Shown: piece after piece, positions 13,001-26,000 of the stretch
Position numbering within the stretch: the stretch's first letter is position 1
Layout of the letters: every line of letters starts with the position of its first letter
Assembly: GCA_947683425.1 (NCBI GenBank)
Contig: CANTUQ010000301.1
Location: 62,001-126,000 of the forward strand
Direction of reading: 5' to 3'
DNA: 64,000 nt
Source of the DNA: Excoecaria cochinchinensis
Taxonomy: Eukaryota > Streptophyta > Magnoliopsida > Malpighiales > Euphorbiaceae
The notes under the pieces: model-generated
What the model was told of the DNA's origin: nothing
Database searches by the model: none
Seen by the model: the letters and a program-made list of their open reading frames with translations, nothing else
Program-made: the position numbers and the translations under genes

Positions 13001-16000
13001 TCGAAAAATCGTAAAAAGTGGTGAAATTTTTGATCCGAGTCAAATAATTCAGGAAAACTCGATTGGAATAGCTACTGGAAGTTTGCCGTCGAGAATTGGC
13101 TTCGTCGGAATTCGACGAATTTTTACGGATTTCCCTAGGGGTACCAGTAGAGAAAATCACCAAAATCGAAAAATCGTAAAAAGTGGTGAAATTTTTGATC
13201 CGAGTCAAATAATTCAGGAAAACTCGATTGGAATAGCTACTGGAAGCTTGACGTCGAGAATTGGCTTCGTCGGAATTCGACGAATTTTTACGGATTTCGC
13301 TAGGGGTACCACTAGGGAAAATCACCAAAATCGAAAAATCGTAAAAAGTTGTGAAATTTTTGATCCGAGTCCAAAAATTCAGGAAAACTCGATTGGAATA
13401 GCTACTGGAATCTTGCCGTCGAGAATTGGCATCGTCGGAATCCGATGAATTTTTACGGATTTCTCTAGGGGTACCACTAGAGAAAATCACCAAAATCAAA
13501 AAATCGTAAAAAGTGGTAAATTTTTAATCCGAGTCCAATAATTCATAAAAACTCGATTGGAATAGCTACTGGAAGCTTGCCGGTCACAACGCATCGAGAA
13601 TTTGATTCGTCGGAATCCGACGAATTTTAACGGATTTCCATAGGGGTACCACTAGGAAAAATCACCAAAATCGAAAAATCATAAAAAGTGGTGAAATTTT
13701 GGATCCGAGTTCAATAATTCAGGAAAAATCGATTGGAATAGCTACTGGAAGCATGCCGTCGAGAATTGGCTTCATCGGAATCCGATAAATTTCTACGGAT
13801 TTCCCTAGAGTACCACTAGGGTAAATCACCAAAATCGAAAAGTCGTAAAAACTGATGAAATTTTCGATCCGAGTCCAATAATTCAGGAAAAATCGATTGG
13901 AATAGCTACTGGAAGCTTGCCGTCGAGAATTGGATTCGTCGAAATTTGACGAATTTTTATGGATTTCCCTAGGGGTACCACTAGGGAAAATCACCAAAAT
14001 CGAAAAATCGTAAAAAGTGATGAAATTTTTAATCCGAGTCCAATAATTCAGGAAAAATCGAATGGAATAGCTATGGGAAGCTTGCCGGTCACAACGCATC
14101 GAGAATTGGCTTCGTCGGAATCCAACGAATTTTTACGGATTTCCCTAGGGAAAATCACCAAAATCGAAAAATCGTAAAAAGTGGTGAAATTTTTGATCCG
14201 AGACCAATAATTCAGGAAAACTCGATTCGAATAGCTACTGGAAGTTTTCCGTCTAGAATTGGGTTCGTCGGAATCCGACGAATTTTTACGGATTTTCCTA
14301 GGGGTACCACTAGGGAAAATCACAAAAATCGAAAAATCGAAAAAAGTGGTGAAATTTTTAATCCGAGTCCAATAATTCAGGAAAACTCGATTGGAATAGC
14401 TACTGGGAGCTTGCCGGTCACAACGCATCGAGAATTTGCTTCGTCGGTATCCGCCGAATTTTTACGAATTTCCCTAGGGGTACCACTAGGAAAAATCACA
14501 AAAATCGAAAAATCGTAAAAAGTGGTGAAATTTTTGATCCGAGTCAATTATTAAGGAAAACTCGATTGCAATAGCTACTGGAAGCTTGCCGTCAAGAATT
14601 GAGTTCGTCGAAATACGACGAATTTTTACGGATTTCCCTAGGGGTACCACTAGGGAAAATCACAAAATCGAAAAATCAAAAAAAGTAGTGAAATTTTTAA
14701 TCCGAGTCCAATAATTCAGGAAAACTCGATTGGATAGCTACTGGTAGCTTGCCGGTCAAAACGCATTGAGAATTGGCTTCGTCGGAATCCGACGAATTTT
14801 TACGGATTTCCCTAGGGGTACCACTAGGGAAAATCACCAAAATCGAAAAATCGTAAAAAGTAGTGAAATTTTGAATCCGAGTGCAATAATTCAGGAAAAC
14901 TTGATTGGAGTAGCTACTGGAAACTTGCCGGTCACAACGCATCGAGAATTGGCTTCGTCGGAATCCGACGACTTTTTACGGATTTCCCTAGGGAAAATCA
15001 CCAAAATTGAAAAATTGTAAAAAGTGGTGAAATTTTTGATCCGAGTCCAATAATTAAGGAAAACTCGATAAGAATAGCTACTGGAAGCTTGCCGTCGAGA
15101 ATTGGTTTCGTCGGAATCCGACGAATTTTTACGGATTTCCCTAGGGGTACCACTAGGGAAAATCACAAAAATCAAAAAATCGAAAAAAGTGGTGAAATTT
15201 TTAATCCGAGTCCAATAATTCAGGAAAACTCGATTGGAATAGCTACTGGAAGCTTGCCGGTCACAACGCATCGAGAATTGGCTTCGTCGGAATCCGACGA
15301 ATTTTTACGGATTTTCCTAGGGGTTACCACTAGGGAAAATCACCAAAATCGAAAAATCGTAAAAAGTGGTGAAATTTTGAATCCGAGTCCAATAATTCAG
15401 GAAAACTCGATTCGAATAGCTACTGGAAGCTTGCCGGTCACAACGCATCGAGAATTTGTTTCGTCGGAATCCGACGAATTTTTACGGATTTAACTAGGAA
15501 AAATCACAAAAATCAAAAAATCGAAAAAAGTAGTGAAATTTTTAATCCGAGTCCAATAATTCAGGAAAACTCGATTGGAATAGCTACTGGAAGCTTGCCG
15601 GTCACAACGCATCGAGAATTAGCTTCGTCGGTATCCGATGAATTTTTACGAATTTCCCTAGGGGTACCACTAGGGAAAATCACCAAAATCGAAAAATCGT
15701 AAAAAGTGGTGAAATTTTTGATCCGAGCCCAATAATTCAGGAAATCTTGATTGGAATAGCTACTGGAAGCATGCCGTCGAGAATTGGCTTCGTCGGAATC
15801 CGACGAATTTTTACGGATTTTCCTAGGGGGTACAATTAGGGAAAATCACCAAAATCGAACAATCGTAAAAAGTGGTGAAATTTTGAATCCGAGTGCAATA
15901 ATTCAGGAAAACTCGATTGGAATAGCTACTGGAAGCTTGCAGTCGAGAATTGGTTTCGTCGGAATCCGACAAATTTTTACGGATTTCCATAGGGGTACCA

Positions 16001-17583
16001 CTAGGGAAAATCACCAAAATCGAAAAATCGTAAATAGTGGTGAAATTTTTGATCCGAGCCAAATAATTCAGGAAAACTCGATTGGAACAGTTACTGGAAG
16101 CTTGCCGGTCACAACGAATCGAGAATTGGTTTCGTCTGAATCCGACGAATTTTTACGGATTTCCCTAGGGAAAATCACCAAAATCGAAAAATCGTAAAAA
16201 GTGGTGTAATTTTTAATCCGAGTCCAATAATTCAGGAAAACTCGATTGGAATAGCTACTGGAAGCTTGCCGTCGAGAACTGGATTTGTCGGAATCCGACG
16301 AATTTTTACGGATTTTCCTAGGGGTACCACTAGGGAAAAACACCGAAATCGAAAAATCGTAAAAAGTGGTGTAATTTTTAATTCGAGTCCAATAATTCAG
16401 GAAAACTCGATTGGAATAGCTACTGGAAGCTTGCCGTAGGGAATTGGTTTCGTCGGAATCCGACGAATTTTTACGGATTTCCCTAGGGGTACCCTTAGGG
16501 AAAATCACCAAAATCGAAAAATCGTAAAAAGTGTTGAAATTTTGAATCCGAGTCCAATAATTCAAGAAAACTCGATTGGAATAGCTACTGGAAGCTAGCC
16601 GGTCACAACGCATCGAGAATTAGTTTCGTCGAATCCGACGAATTTTTACGGATTTCCCTAGGGAAAATCACCAAAATCGTAAAAAGTGGTGAAATTTTTG
16701 ATCCGAGTCCAATAATTCAGGAAAACACGATTGGAATAGCTACTGGAAGCTTGCCATCGAGAATTGGTTTCGTCAGAATCCGACGAATTTTTACGGATTT
16801 CCCTAGGGGTACCACTAGAGAAAATCACTAAAATCGAAAAATCATAAAAAGTGGTGAAATTTTTAATTCGAGTCCAATAATTCCGGAAAACTCGATTGGA
16901 ATAGCTACTGGAAGCTTGCCGGTTACAACGCATCGAGAATTGGATTCGTCGAAATCCGACGAATTTTTACGGATTTCCCTAGGGAAAATCACAAAAATCG
17001 TAAAAAGTGGTGAAATTTTTTATCCGAGTCCAATAATTAAAAAAAACTCGATTGGAATAGCTACTGGAAGCTTGCCGTCGAGAATTGGGTTCGTCGGAAT
17101 CCGACGAATTTTTACGGATTTCCCTAGGGGTACCACTAGGGAAAATCACCAAAATCAAAAAATCGAAAAAAGTGGTGAAATTTTGAATCCGAGTCCAATA
17201 ATTCAGGAAAACTCGATTGGAATAGCTACTGGAAGCTTGCCGGTCACAAAGCATCGAGAATTGGTTTCGTCGGAATCCGATAAATTTTTACGAATTTCCC
17301 TAGGGGGTACCACTACGGAAAATCACAAAAATCGAAAAATCGTAAAAAGTGGTTAAATTTTGAATCCGAGTCCAATAATTCAGGAAAACTCGATTGGAAT
17401 AGCTACTAGAAGCTTGCCGGTCACAACGCATCTAGAATTGGCTTCGTCGGAATCCGACGAATTTTTACGGATTTCCCTAAGGAAAATCACCAAAATCGGA
17501 AAATCGTAAAAAGTGGTGAAATTTTTGATCCGAGTCCAATAATTCAGGAAAAGTCGATTGGAATAGCTACTGGAAGCTTGCCG
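10073..17583 (+). repeat. 7,534-bp tandem duplication, copy 2 (right end shortened)
   Basis: This is the direct tandem copy of 2539-10049, with two substitutions seen in about 7.5 kb. The junction lies somewhere in the identical stretch from 10073 to about 10140, which covers dyads 1 and 2 of one monomer. On the right, identity ends at 17583 just after GCCG, where copy 1 continues as a 176-bp monomer (GTCACAACGC) and copy 2 as a 165-bp monomer. Copy 2 therefore lacks the last 23 bp of the repeat period. A two-sequence difference over 7.5 kb implies a very recent event, or a phasing or assembly duplicate that long reads could exclude. Confidence 0.93.
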
Positions 17584-18780
17584 TCGAGAATTGGCTTCGT
17601 CGAAATCCGATGAATTTTTACGGATTTCCCTAGGGGGTACCACTAGGGAAAATCACCAAAATCGAAAAATTTTAAAAAGTGGTGAAATTTTGAATTCGAG
17701 TCCAATAATTCAGGAAAACTCGATTGGAATAGCTACTGGAAGCTTGCCGTCGAGAATTGGATTCGTCGGAATTCGATGAATTTTTACGGATTTCCCTAGG
17801 GGTACCACTAGGGAAAATCACCAAAATCAAAAAATCATAAAAAGTTGTGAAATTTTGAATCCGAGTCCAATAATTCAGGAAAACTCGATCAGAATAGCTA
17901 CTGGAAGCTTGTCGGTCACAACGCATCGAGAATTGGCTTCGTCGGAATCCGACGAATTTTTAATGATTTCCCTAGGGAAAATCACCAAAATCGAAAAATT
18001 GTAAAAAGTGGTGAAATTTTGGATCCGAGTCCAATAATTCAGGAAAACTCGATTGGAATAGCTACTGGAAGCTTGCCGTCGAGAATTGGTTTCGTCGAAA
18101 TCCGACGAATTTTTACGGATTTCGCTAGGGGTACCACTCGGGAAAATCACCAAAATCGAAAAATCGTAAAAAGTGGTGAAATTTTTAATCCTAGTCTAAT
18201 AATTCAGGAAAACTCGATTGGAATAGCTACTGGAAGCTTGCCATCGAGAATTGGCTTCGTCGAAATCCGACGAATTTTTACGGATTTCCCTAGGGGTACC
18301 ACTAGGGAAAATCACCAAAATCGAAAAATCGTAAAAAGTGGTGAAATTTTTAATCCGAGTCCAATAATTCAGGAAAACTCGATTGGAATAGCTATTGGAA
18401 GCTTGCCGGTCACAACACATCGAGAATTGGTTTCGTCAGAATCCGATGAATTTTAACGGATTTCCATAGGGGTACCACTAGGGAAAATCACCAAAATCGC
18501 AAAATCGTAAAAAGTGATGAAATTTTTAATCCGAGTCCAATAATTCAGAAAAACACGATTGGAATAGCTACTGGAAGCTTGCCGGTCACAACGTATCGAG
18601 AATTGGCTTCGTCGGTATCCGACGAATTTTTACGGATTTCCCTAGGGGTACCACTAGGGAAAATCACCAAAATCGAAAGATCGTAAAAAGTGGTGAAATT
18701 TTGGATCCGAGTCCAATAATTCAGGAAAACTCGATTGGAATAGCTACTGGAAGCTTGCCATCGAGAATTGGGTTCGTCGG

Positions 18781-19030
18781 AATCCGACGAATTTTTACGG
18801 ATTTCCCTAAGAGGTACCACTAGGGAAAATCACCAAAATCGAAAAATCGTAAAAAGTGGTGAAATTTTGAATCCGAGTCCAATAATTCAGGAAAACTCGA
18901 TTGGAATAGCTACTTGAATCTTGCCGGTCACAACGCATCGAGAATTGGCTTCGTCGGAATCCGACGAATTTTTACGGATTTCCCTAGGGAAAATTACCAA
19001 AATCGAAAAATTGTAAAAAGTGGTGAAATT
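18781..19030 (+). repeat. 1,341-bp-offset duplication in Domain I, member 1
   Basis: A stretch of about 250 bp here matches 20122-20371 with private variants in common: CCCTAAGAGGTACC, GCTACTTGAATCTTGCCGG (a destroyed HindIII site) and a type D monomer reading CTAGGGAAAATTACC. The two diverge again near 19030, where one continues TTTTTGATCC and the other TTTTGGATCC. Confidence 0.8.
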
Positions 19031-20121
19031 TTTGATCCGAGTCCAATAATTCAAGAAAAATCGATTGGAGTAGCTACTGGAAGCTTGCCGTCGAGAATTG
19101 GCTTCGTCGGAATTCGACGAATTTTTACGGATTTGCCTAGGGGTACCACTAGGGAAAATCACAAAAATCGAAAAATCGTAAAAAGTGGTAAAATTTTTAA
19201 TCCGAGTCAATTAATTCAGGAAAACTCGATTGGAATAGCTACTGGAAGCTTGCCGGTCACAACGCATCGAGAATTGATTTCGTCGGAATCCGACGAATTT
19301 TTACGGATTTCCCTAATGAAAATCACCAAAATCGAAAAATTGTAAAAAGTGGTGAAATTTTGGATCCGAGTCCAATAATTCAGAAAAAATCGATTGGAAT
19401 AGCTACTGGAAGCTTGCCGTCGAGAATTAGTTTCGTCGGAATCCGACAAATTTTTACGGATTTCCCTAGAGTACCCCTAGGGTAAATCACCAAAATCGAA
19501 AAATCGTAAAAACAGGTGAAATTTTTTATCCGAGTCCAATAATTCAGGAAAACTCGATTGGAATAGTTACTGGAAGCTTGCCGTCGAGAATTGGTCTCGT
19601 CAGAATACGACAAATTTTTACGGATTTCCCTAGGGGTACCACTAGGGAAAATAACCAAAATCGAAAAATCATAAAAAGTGTTGAAATTTTGGATCTGAGT
19701 CTAATAATTCGGGAAAACTCGATTGGAATAGCTACTGGAAGCTTGCCGTCGAGAATTGGGTTCGTCGGAATCCGAGGAATTTTTACTGATTTCCCTAGGG
19801 GTACCACTAGGGAAAATCACCAAAATCGAAAAATCGAAAAAAGTGGTGAAATTTTTAATCCGAGTCCAATAATTCAGAAAAACTCGATTGGAATAGCTAC
19901 TGGAAGCTTGCCGGTCACAACGCATCGAGAATTGGTTTGGTCGGAATCCGACGAATTTTTACGGATTTTCCTAGGGGGCACCACTAGGGAAAATCACCAA
20001 AATCGAAAAATCGTAAAAACTGGTGAAATTTTGAATCCGAGTCCAATAATTAAGGAAAACTCGATTGGAAGAGCTACTGGAAGCTTGCCGGTCACAACGC
20101 ATCGAGAATTGGCTTCGTCGG

Positions 20122-20371
20122 AATCCGACGAATTTTTACGGATTTCCCTAAGAGGTACCACTAGGGAAAATCACCAAAATCGAAAAATCGTAAAAAGTGG
20201 TGAAATTTTGAATCCGAGTCCAATAATTCAGGAAAACTCGATTGGAATAGCTACTTGAATCTTGCCGGTCACAACGCATCGAGAATTGGCTTCGTCGGAA
20301 TCCGACGAATTTTTACGGATTTCCCTAGGGAAAATTACCAAAATCGAAAAATTGTAAAAAGTGGTGAAATT
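20122..20371 (+). repeat. 1,341-bp-offset duplication in Domain I, member 2
   Basis: This is the partner of 18781-19030. The shared damaged-HindIII monomer sits at 18911 and 20252, giving the 1,341-bp offset. Confidence 0.8.
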
Positions 20372-23105
20372 TTGGATCCGAGTCCAATAATTCAGGAAAA
20401 CTCGATTGCAATAGCTACTGGAAGCTTGACGTTGAGAATTGACTTCGTCGGAATCCGACGAATTTTTACGGATTTCCCTAGGGGTACCACTAGGGAAAAT
20501 CATAAAAATAAAAAAATCGAAAAAGTGGTGAAATTTTTAATCCGAGTCCAATAATTCAGGAAAACTCGATTGTAATAGCTACTGGAAGCTTGCTGATCAC
20601 AACGAATCAAGAATTGGCTTCGTCAGAATCCGACGAATTTTTACGGATTTCCATAGGGGTACCACTAGGGAAAATCACCAAAATCGAAAAATCGTAAAAA
20701 GTGGTGAAATTTTGTATCCGAGTCCAATAATTCAGGAAAACTCGATTGGAATAGCTACTGGAAGTTTGCCGTCGAGAATTGGGTTCGTCGGAATCCGACG
20801 AATTTTTTCGGATTTCCCTAGGGGTACTAATAGGAAAAATCACAAAAATCGAAAAATCGAAAAAAATGCTGAAATTTTGAATCCGAATCCAATAATTCAC
20901 GAAAACTCGATTGGAATAGCTACTAGAAGCTTGCCGGTCACAACGCATCGAGAATTGGCTTCGTCGGTATCCGACAAATTTTTACGGATTTCCCTAGGGG
21001 AACCACTAGGGAAAATGACAAAAATCGAAAAATCGTAAAAAGTGGTGAAATTTTGGATCCGAGTCAAATAAATCAGGAAAACTCGATTGGAATAGCTACT
21101 GGAAGCTTGCCGTCGAGAATTGGTTTCGTCGGAATCCGACGAATTTTTTCGGATTTCCCTAGGGGGTACCACTAGGGAAAATCTTCAAAATCGAAAAATC
21201 GTAAAAAGTGGTGAAATTTTGAATCCGAGTCAAATAATTCAGGAAAACTCGATTGGAATAGCTACTGGAAGCTTGCCGGTCACAACGCATCGAGAATTGG
21301 CTTTGTCGGAATCCGACGAATTTTTACGGATTTCCCTAGTAAAAATCACCAAAATCGAAAAATCGTAAAAAGTGTTAAAATTTTCGATCCGAGTCAAATA
21401 ATTCAGGAAAACTCAATTGGAATAGCTACTGGAAGCTTGCCGTCGAGAATTGGCTTCGTCGGAATCCGAAGAATTTTTATGGATTTCCCTAGGGGTACCA
21501 CTAGGGAAAATCACAAAAATCGAAAAATCGAAAAAAGTTGTGAAATTTTGAATCCGAGTCCTATAATTCAGGAAAACTCGATTGGAATAGCTACTGGAAG
21601 CTTGCCTGGTTCAACGCAAGGAGAATTGGCTTCGTCGGTATCCGACGAATTTTTACGGATTTCCCTAGGGGTACCACTAGGGAAAATCACCAAAATCGAA
21701 AAATCGTAAAAAGTGGTGAAATTTTGAATTCGAGTCCAATAATTCAGGAAAACTCGATTGGAATAGCTACTGGAAGCTTGCCGTCGAGAACTGGTTTCGT
21801 CGAAATCCGACGAATTTTTACGAATTTGCCTAGGGGTACCACAAGGGAAAATCACCAAAATAGAAAAATCGTAAAAAGTGGTGAAATTTTGGATCCGAGT
21901 CCAATAATTCAGGAAAACTCAATTGGAATAGCTACTGGAAGATTGCCGTCGAGAACTGGCTTCGTCGAAATCCGACGAATTTTTACGGATTTCCCTAGGG
22001 ATACCACTAGTGAAAATCACCAAAATCGAAAAATCATAGAAAGTGGTGAAATTTTTGATCCGAGTCCAATAATTCAAGAAAACTCGATTGGAATAGCTAC
22101 TGGAAGTTTGCCGTCGAGAATTGGATTTATCGAAATCCGACGAATTTTTACGGATTTTCCTAGGGGTACCACTAGGGAAAAACACCGAAATCGAAAAATC
22201 GTAAAAAGTTGTGAAATTTCGGATCTGAGTCCAATAATTCAGGAAAACTCGATAGTAATAGCTACTGGAAGCTTGCCGGTCACAACGCATCGTGAATTGG
22301 ATTCGTCGGAATCCGACGAATTTTTACGGATTTCCCTAGGGGTACCACTAGGGAAAATCACCAAAATCGAAAAATCGTAAAAAGTGGTGAAATTTTTGAT
22401 CCGAGTCCAATAATTAAGAAAAACTCGATTGGAATAGCTACTGGAAGCTTCCCGTCGAGAATTGATATCGTAGGAATCCGATGAATTTTTACGGATTTCC
22501 CTAGGGGTACCACTAGGAAAAACCACCAAAATCGAAAAATAGTAAAAAGTGGTGAAATTTTGGATTCGAGACCAATAATTAAGGAAAACTCGATTGGAAT
22601 TGCTACTGGAAGCTTGCCGTCGAGAACTGGTTTCGTCGGAATCCGACGAATTTTTACGGATTTCCCTAGGTGTACCACTAGGAAAAAACACCGAAATCGA
22701 AAAATCGTAAAAAGTGGTGAAATTTTGGATCCGAGTCCAATAATTCAGGAAAACTCGATTGGAATAGCTACTGGAAGCTTTCCGTCGAGAATTGGCTTCG
22801 TCAGAATCCGACGAATGTTTACGAATTTACCAAGGGGGTACCACAAGAGAAAATCACCAAAATCGAAAAATCGTAAAAAGTGGTAAAATTTTGGATCCGA
22901 GTCAAAAAAATCAGGAAAACACAATTGGAATTGCTACTTGAAGCTTACCGTCAAGAATTGTCTTCGTCGGATTCCAACGAATTTTTACGGATTTCCCTAG
23001 GGGTACCACTAGGGAAAATCACCAAAATCGAAATATCGTAAAAAGTGGTGAAATATTGGATCCGAGTCAATTAATTCAGGAAAACTCGATTGGAATAGCT
23101 ACTGG

Positions 23106-23290
23106 AAGCTTGCCGGTCACAACGCATCGAGAATTGGCTTCGTCGGAATCCGAAGAATTTTTACGGATTTCCCTAGGGGTACCACTAGGGAAAATCACCA
23201 AAATCACCAAAATCGAAAAATCGTAAAAAGTGGTGAAATTTTTGATCCGAGTCCAATAATTCAGGAAAAGTCGATTGGAATAGCTACTGG
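23106..23290 (+). repeat. Expanded 185-bp monomer (+9 bp)
   Basis: HindIII-to-HindIII distance is 185 bp, 9 bp above type A. The extra bases are a second copy of AAAATCACC at 23191-23208. The direct repeat AAAATC spaced by 9 bp is the one whose loss makes the 167-bp type C monomer, so this is the reciprocal gain product of the same slippage. Confidence 0.92.
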
Positions 23291-24149
23291 AAGCTTGCCG
23301 TCGAGAATTGGCTTCGTCGAAATTCGACGAATTTTTACGGATTTTCCTAGGGGTACCACTAGGGAAAATCACCGAAATTGAAAAATCGTAAAAAGTGGTT
23401 AAATTTTTGATCCGAGTCCAATAATTCAGGAAAACTCGATTGGAATAGCAACTAGAAGCTAGCCGGTCACAACGCATCGAGAATTGGCTTCGTCGAAATC
23501 CGACGAATTTTTACGGATTTCCCTAGATGTACCACTAGGGAAAAACATCAAAATCGAAAAATCGTAAAAAATGGAGAAATTTTTGATCCGAGTCCAATAA
23601 TTCAGGAAAACTTGATAGGAATAACTACTGGAAGCTTACCGGTCACAACGCATCGAGAATTGCCTTCGTCAGAATCCGACGAATTTTTACGGATTTCCCT
23701 AGGGTTACCATTAGGGAAAATCACCAAAATCGAAAAATCGTAAAAAGTTGTGAAATTTTTGATCCGAGTCCAATAATTCAGGAAAACTCGATTGGAATAG
23801 CTACTGGAAGCATGCCGATCACAACGCATCGAGAATTGGTTTCGTCGGAATCCGACGAATTTTTACGAATTTCCCTAGGGGTACCACTAGGGAAAATCAC
23901 TAAAATCGAAAAATCGTAAAAAGTGGTGAAATATTGGATCCGAGTCCAATAATTCCGGAAAACTCGATTGGAATAGCTACTGGAAGCTTGCCGTCGAGAA
24001 TTGGATTCGTCGAAATCCGACAAATTTTTACGGATTTCCCTAGGGTTACCACTAGGGAAAATCACCGAAATCGAAAAATCATAAAAAGTGGTTAAATTTT
24101 TTATCCGAATCCAATAATTCAGGAAAACTAAATTTGAATTACTACTGGA

Positions 24150-26000
24150 AGCTTGCCGGTCACAACGCATTGAGAATTGGCTTCGTCGGAATCCGACAAA
24201 TTTTTACGGATTTCCCTAGGGGTTACCACTAGGGAAAATAACCAAAATGGAAAAATTGTAAAAAGTGGTGAAATTTTTGATCCGAGTCTAATAATTCAGG
24301 AAAACTCGATTGGAATAGCTACTGGAAGCTTGCCGTCGAGAACTGGCTTCGTCGGAATCCGACGAATTTTTACGAATTTTCCTAGGGGTACCACAAGGAA
24401 AAATCACCAAAATAGAAAAATCTTAAAAAGTGGTAAAATTTTGGATCCGAGTCCAAAAATTCAGGAAAAATCGATTGGAATAGCTACTTGAAGCTTGCCG
24501 TCGAGAATTGGCTTCGTCGGAATCCGACGAATTTTTACGGATTTCCCTAGGGATACCACTAGTGAAAATCACCGAAATCGAAAAATCGTAAAAAGTGGTT
24601 AAATTTTTGATCCGAGTCCAATAATTCAGGAAAACTCGATTGGAATAGCAACTGGAAGCTTGCCGGTCACAACGCATCGAGAATTGGCTTCGTCGGAATC
24701 CGACGAATTTTTACGGATTTTCCTAGGGGTACCATTAGGGAAAATCACCGAAATCGAAAAATCGTAAAACGTGATGAAATTTCTGATCCGAGTCCAATAA
24801 TTCAAAAAAACTCGATTGGAATAGCTACTGGAAGCTTGTCGGTCACAACGTATCGAGAATTGGCTTCGTCGGAATCCGACGAATTTTTACGGATTTTCCT
24901 AGGGGTACCACTACGGAAAATCACAAAAATCGAAAAATTGTAAAAAGTGGTGAAATTTTGGATCCGTGTCCAATAATTCAGGAAAACTCGATTGAAATAG
25001 CTACTGGAAACTTGCCGTCGAGAACTGGTTTCGTCGGAATCCGACGAATTTACCTAAGGGGTACCACAAGGGAAAATCACCAAAATCGAAAAATCGTAAA
25101 AAGTGGTAAAATTTTTGATCCGAGACTAAAAATTTAGGAAAACACGATTGGAATTGCTACTTGAAGCTTACCATCGAGAATTGGCTTCGTCGGATTCCGA
25201 CGAATTTTTACGTATTTCCCTAGGGGTACCACTAGGAAAAATCACCAAAATCGAAAAATCGTAAAAAGTGTTGAAATGTTGGATCCGAGTCCAATAATTC
25301 CGGAAAACTCGATTGAAATAGCTACTGGAAGCTTGCCGTCGAGAACTGGCTTCGTCGGAATCCGACGAATTTACCTAGGGGGTACCACAAGGGAAAATCA
25401 CCAAAATCGAAAAATCGTAAAAAGTGGTAAAATTTTTGATCCGAGTCCAAAAATTCAGGAAAACACGATTGGAATTGCTACTTGAAGCTTACCGTCGAGA
25501 ATTGGCTTCGTCGGATTCCGACGAATTTTTATGTATTTCCCTAGGGGTACCACTAGGGAAAATCAGCAAAATCGAAAAATCGTAAAAAGTGGTGAAATAT
25601 TGGATCCGAGTCCAATAATTCAGGAAAACTCGATTGAAATAGCAACTGGAAGCTTGCCGTAGAGAATTGGCTTCGTCGGAATTCGACGAATTTTTACGGA
25701 TACCCTAGGGGTACCAAGAGGGAAAATCACCAAAATCGAAAAATCGTAAAAACTGGTGAAATTCTGATCCGAGTCCAATAATTCAGGAAAACTCGATTGG
25801 AATAGCAACTGGAAGCTTGCCGGTCACAACGCATCGAGAATTGGCTTCGTCGAATCCGACGAATTTTTACGGATTTCCCTAGGGGTACCACTAGGGAAAA
25901 TCACCAAAATCGAAAAATCGTAAAAAGTGGTGAAATTTTTGATCCGAGTCCAATAATTCAGTAAAACTCGATTGTAATAGCTATTGGAAGCTTGCCGTTC
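24150..26000 (+). repeat. 8,291-bp-offset block duplication, member 1
   Basis: About 1.85 kb here aligns with about 32.44-34.28 kb. Shared private variants in order are GGGTTACCACT with AATAACC, two monomers with a 10-bp loss before CCTAGG, GACGAATTTTTATGTATTTCC, the GATACCCTAGGGGTACCAAGAG monomer, and CAGTAAAACTCGATT at the right end. Small indels shift the offset by a few bases near 25.8 kb. Substitutions are scattered, so the copies are not recent. Confidence 0.85.
25008..25163 (+). repeat. Short monomer with 10-bp loss before the AvrII site (type E)
   Basis: This 156-bp unit reads GACGAATTTACCTAAGG, where related monomers read GACGAATTTTTACGAATTTACC. The missing 10 bp equal the spacing of two CGAATTT copies. 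The second copy exists only in monomers that carry ACGAATTT in place of the consensus ACGGATTT, so a substitution appears to have created the repeat that allowed the deletion. Other examples lie near 25371, 33343, 33660 and 37697, two of them being duplicates made by the 8,291-bp event. Confidence 0.85.

Larger units (their letters stand above)
1..21700 (+). repeat. Satellite array, Domain I (plus orientation)
   Basis: This stretch is a continuous head-to-tail array of one monomer, seen as a HindIII-containing block (AAGCTTGCC) recurring every 164-176 bp. It mixes full-length 176-bp monomers, 165-bp monomers lacking 11 bp after GCCG, and 164-bp monomers lacking 12 bp around the KpnI site. The 164-bp form is a hallmark of this domain, for example near 746, 3433, 6613, 8633, 18988 and 20329, and was last seen near 21.34 kb. 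A further marker is a monomer reading CTAGAGTAC then CTAGGGTAAATC, near 1.24, 3.09, 6.27, 10.62, 13.80 and 19.47 kb. There are no gene-like intervals inside. The right edge is a gradual change of variants, so 21.7 kb is approximate. A centromeric or pericentromeric role is inference. Confidence 0.95.

Noticed and set aside
10073..17583. Dismissing the 7.5-kb duplication as an assembly artefact
   Set aside because: Two substitutions and a different right end distinguish the copies, which argues for real sequence, though read-level evidence is needed to be sure.
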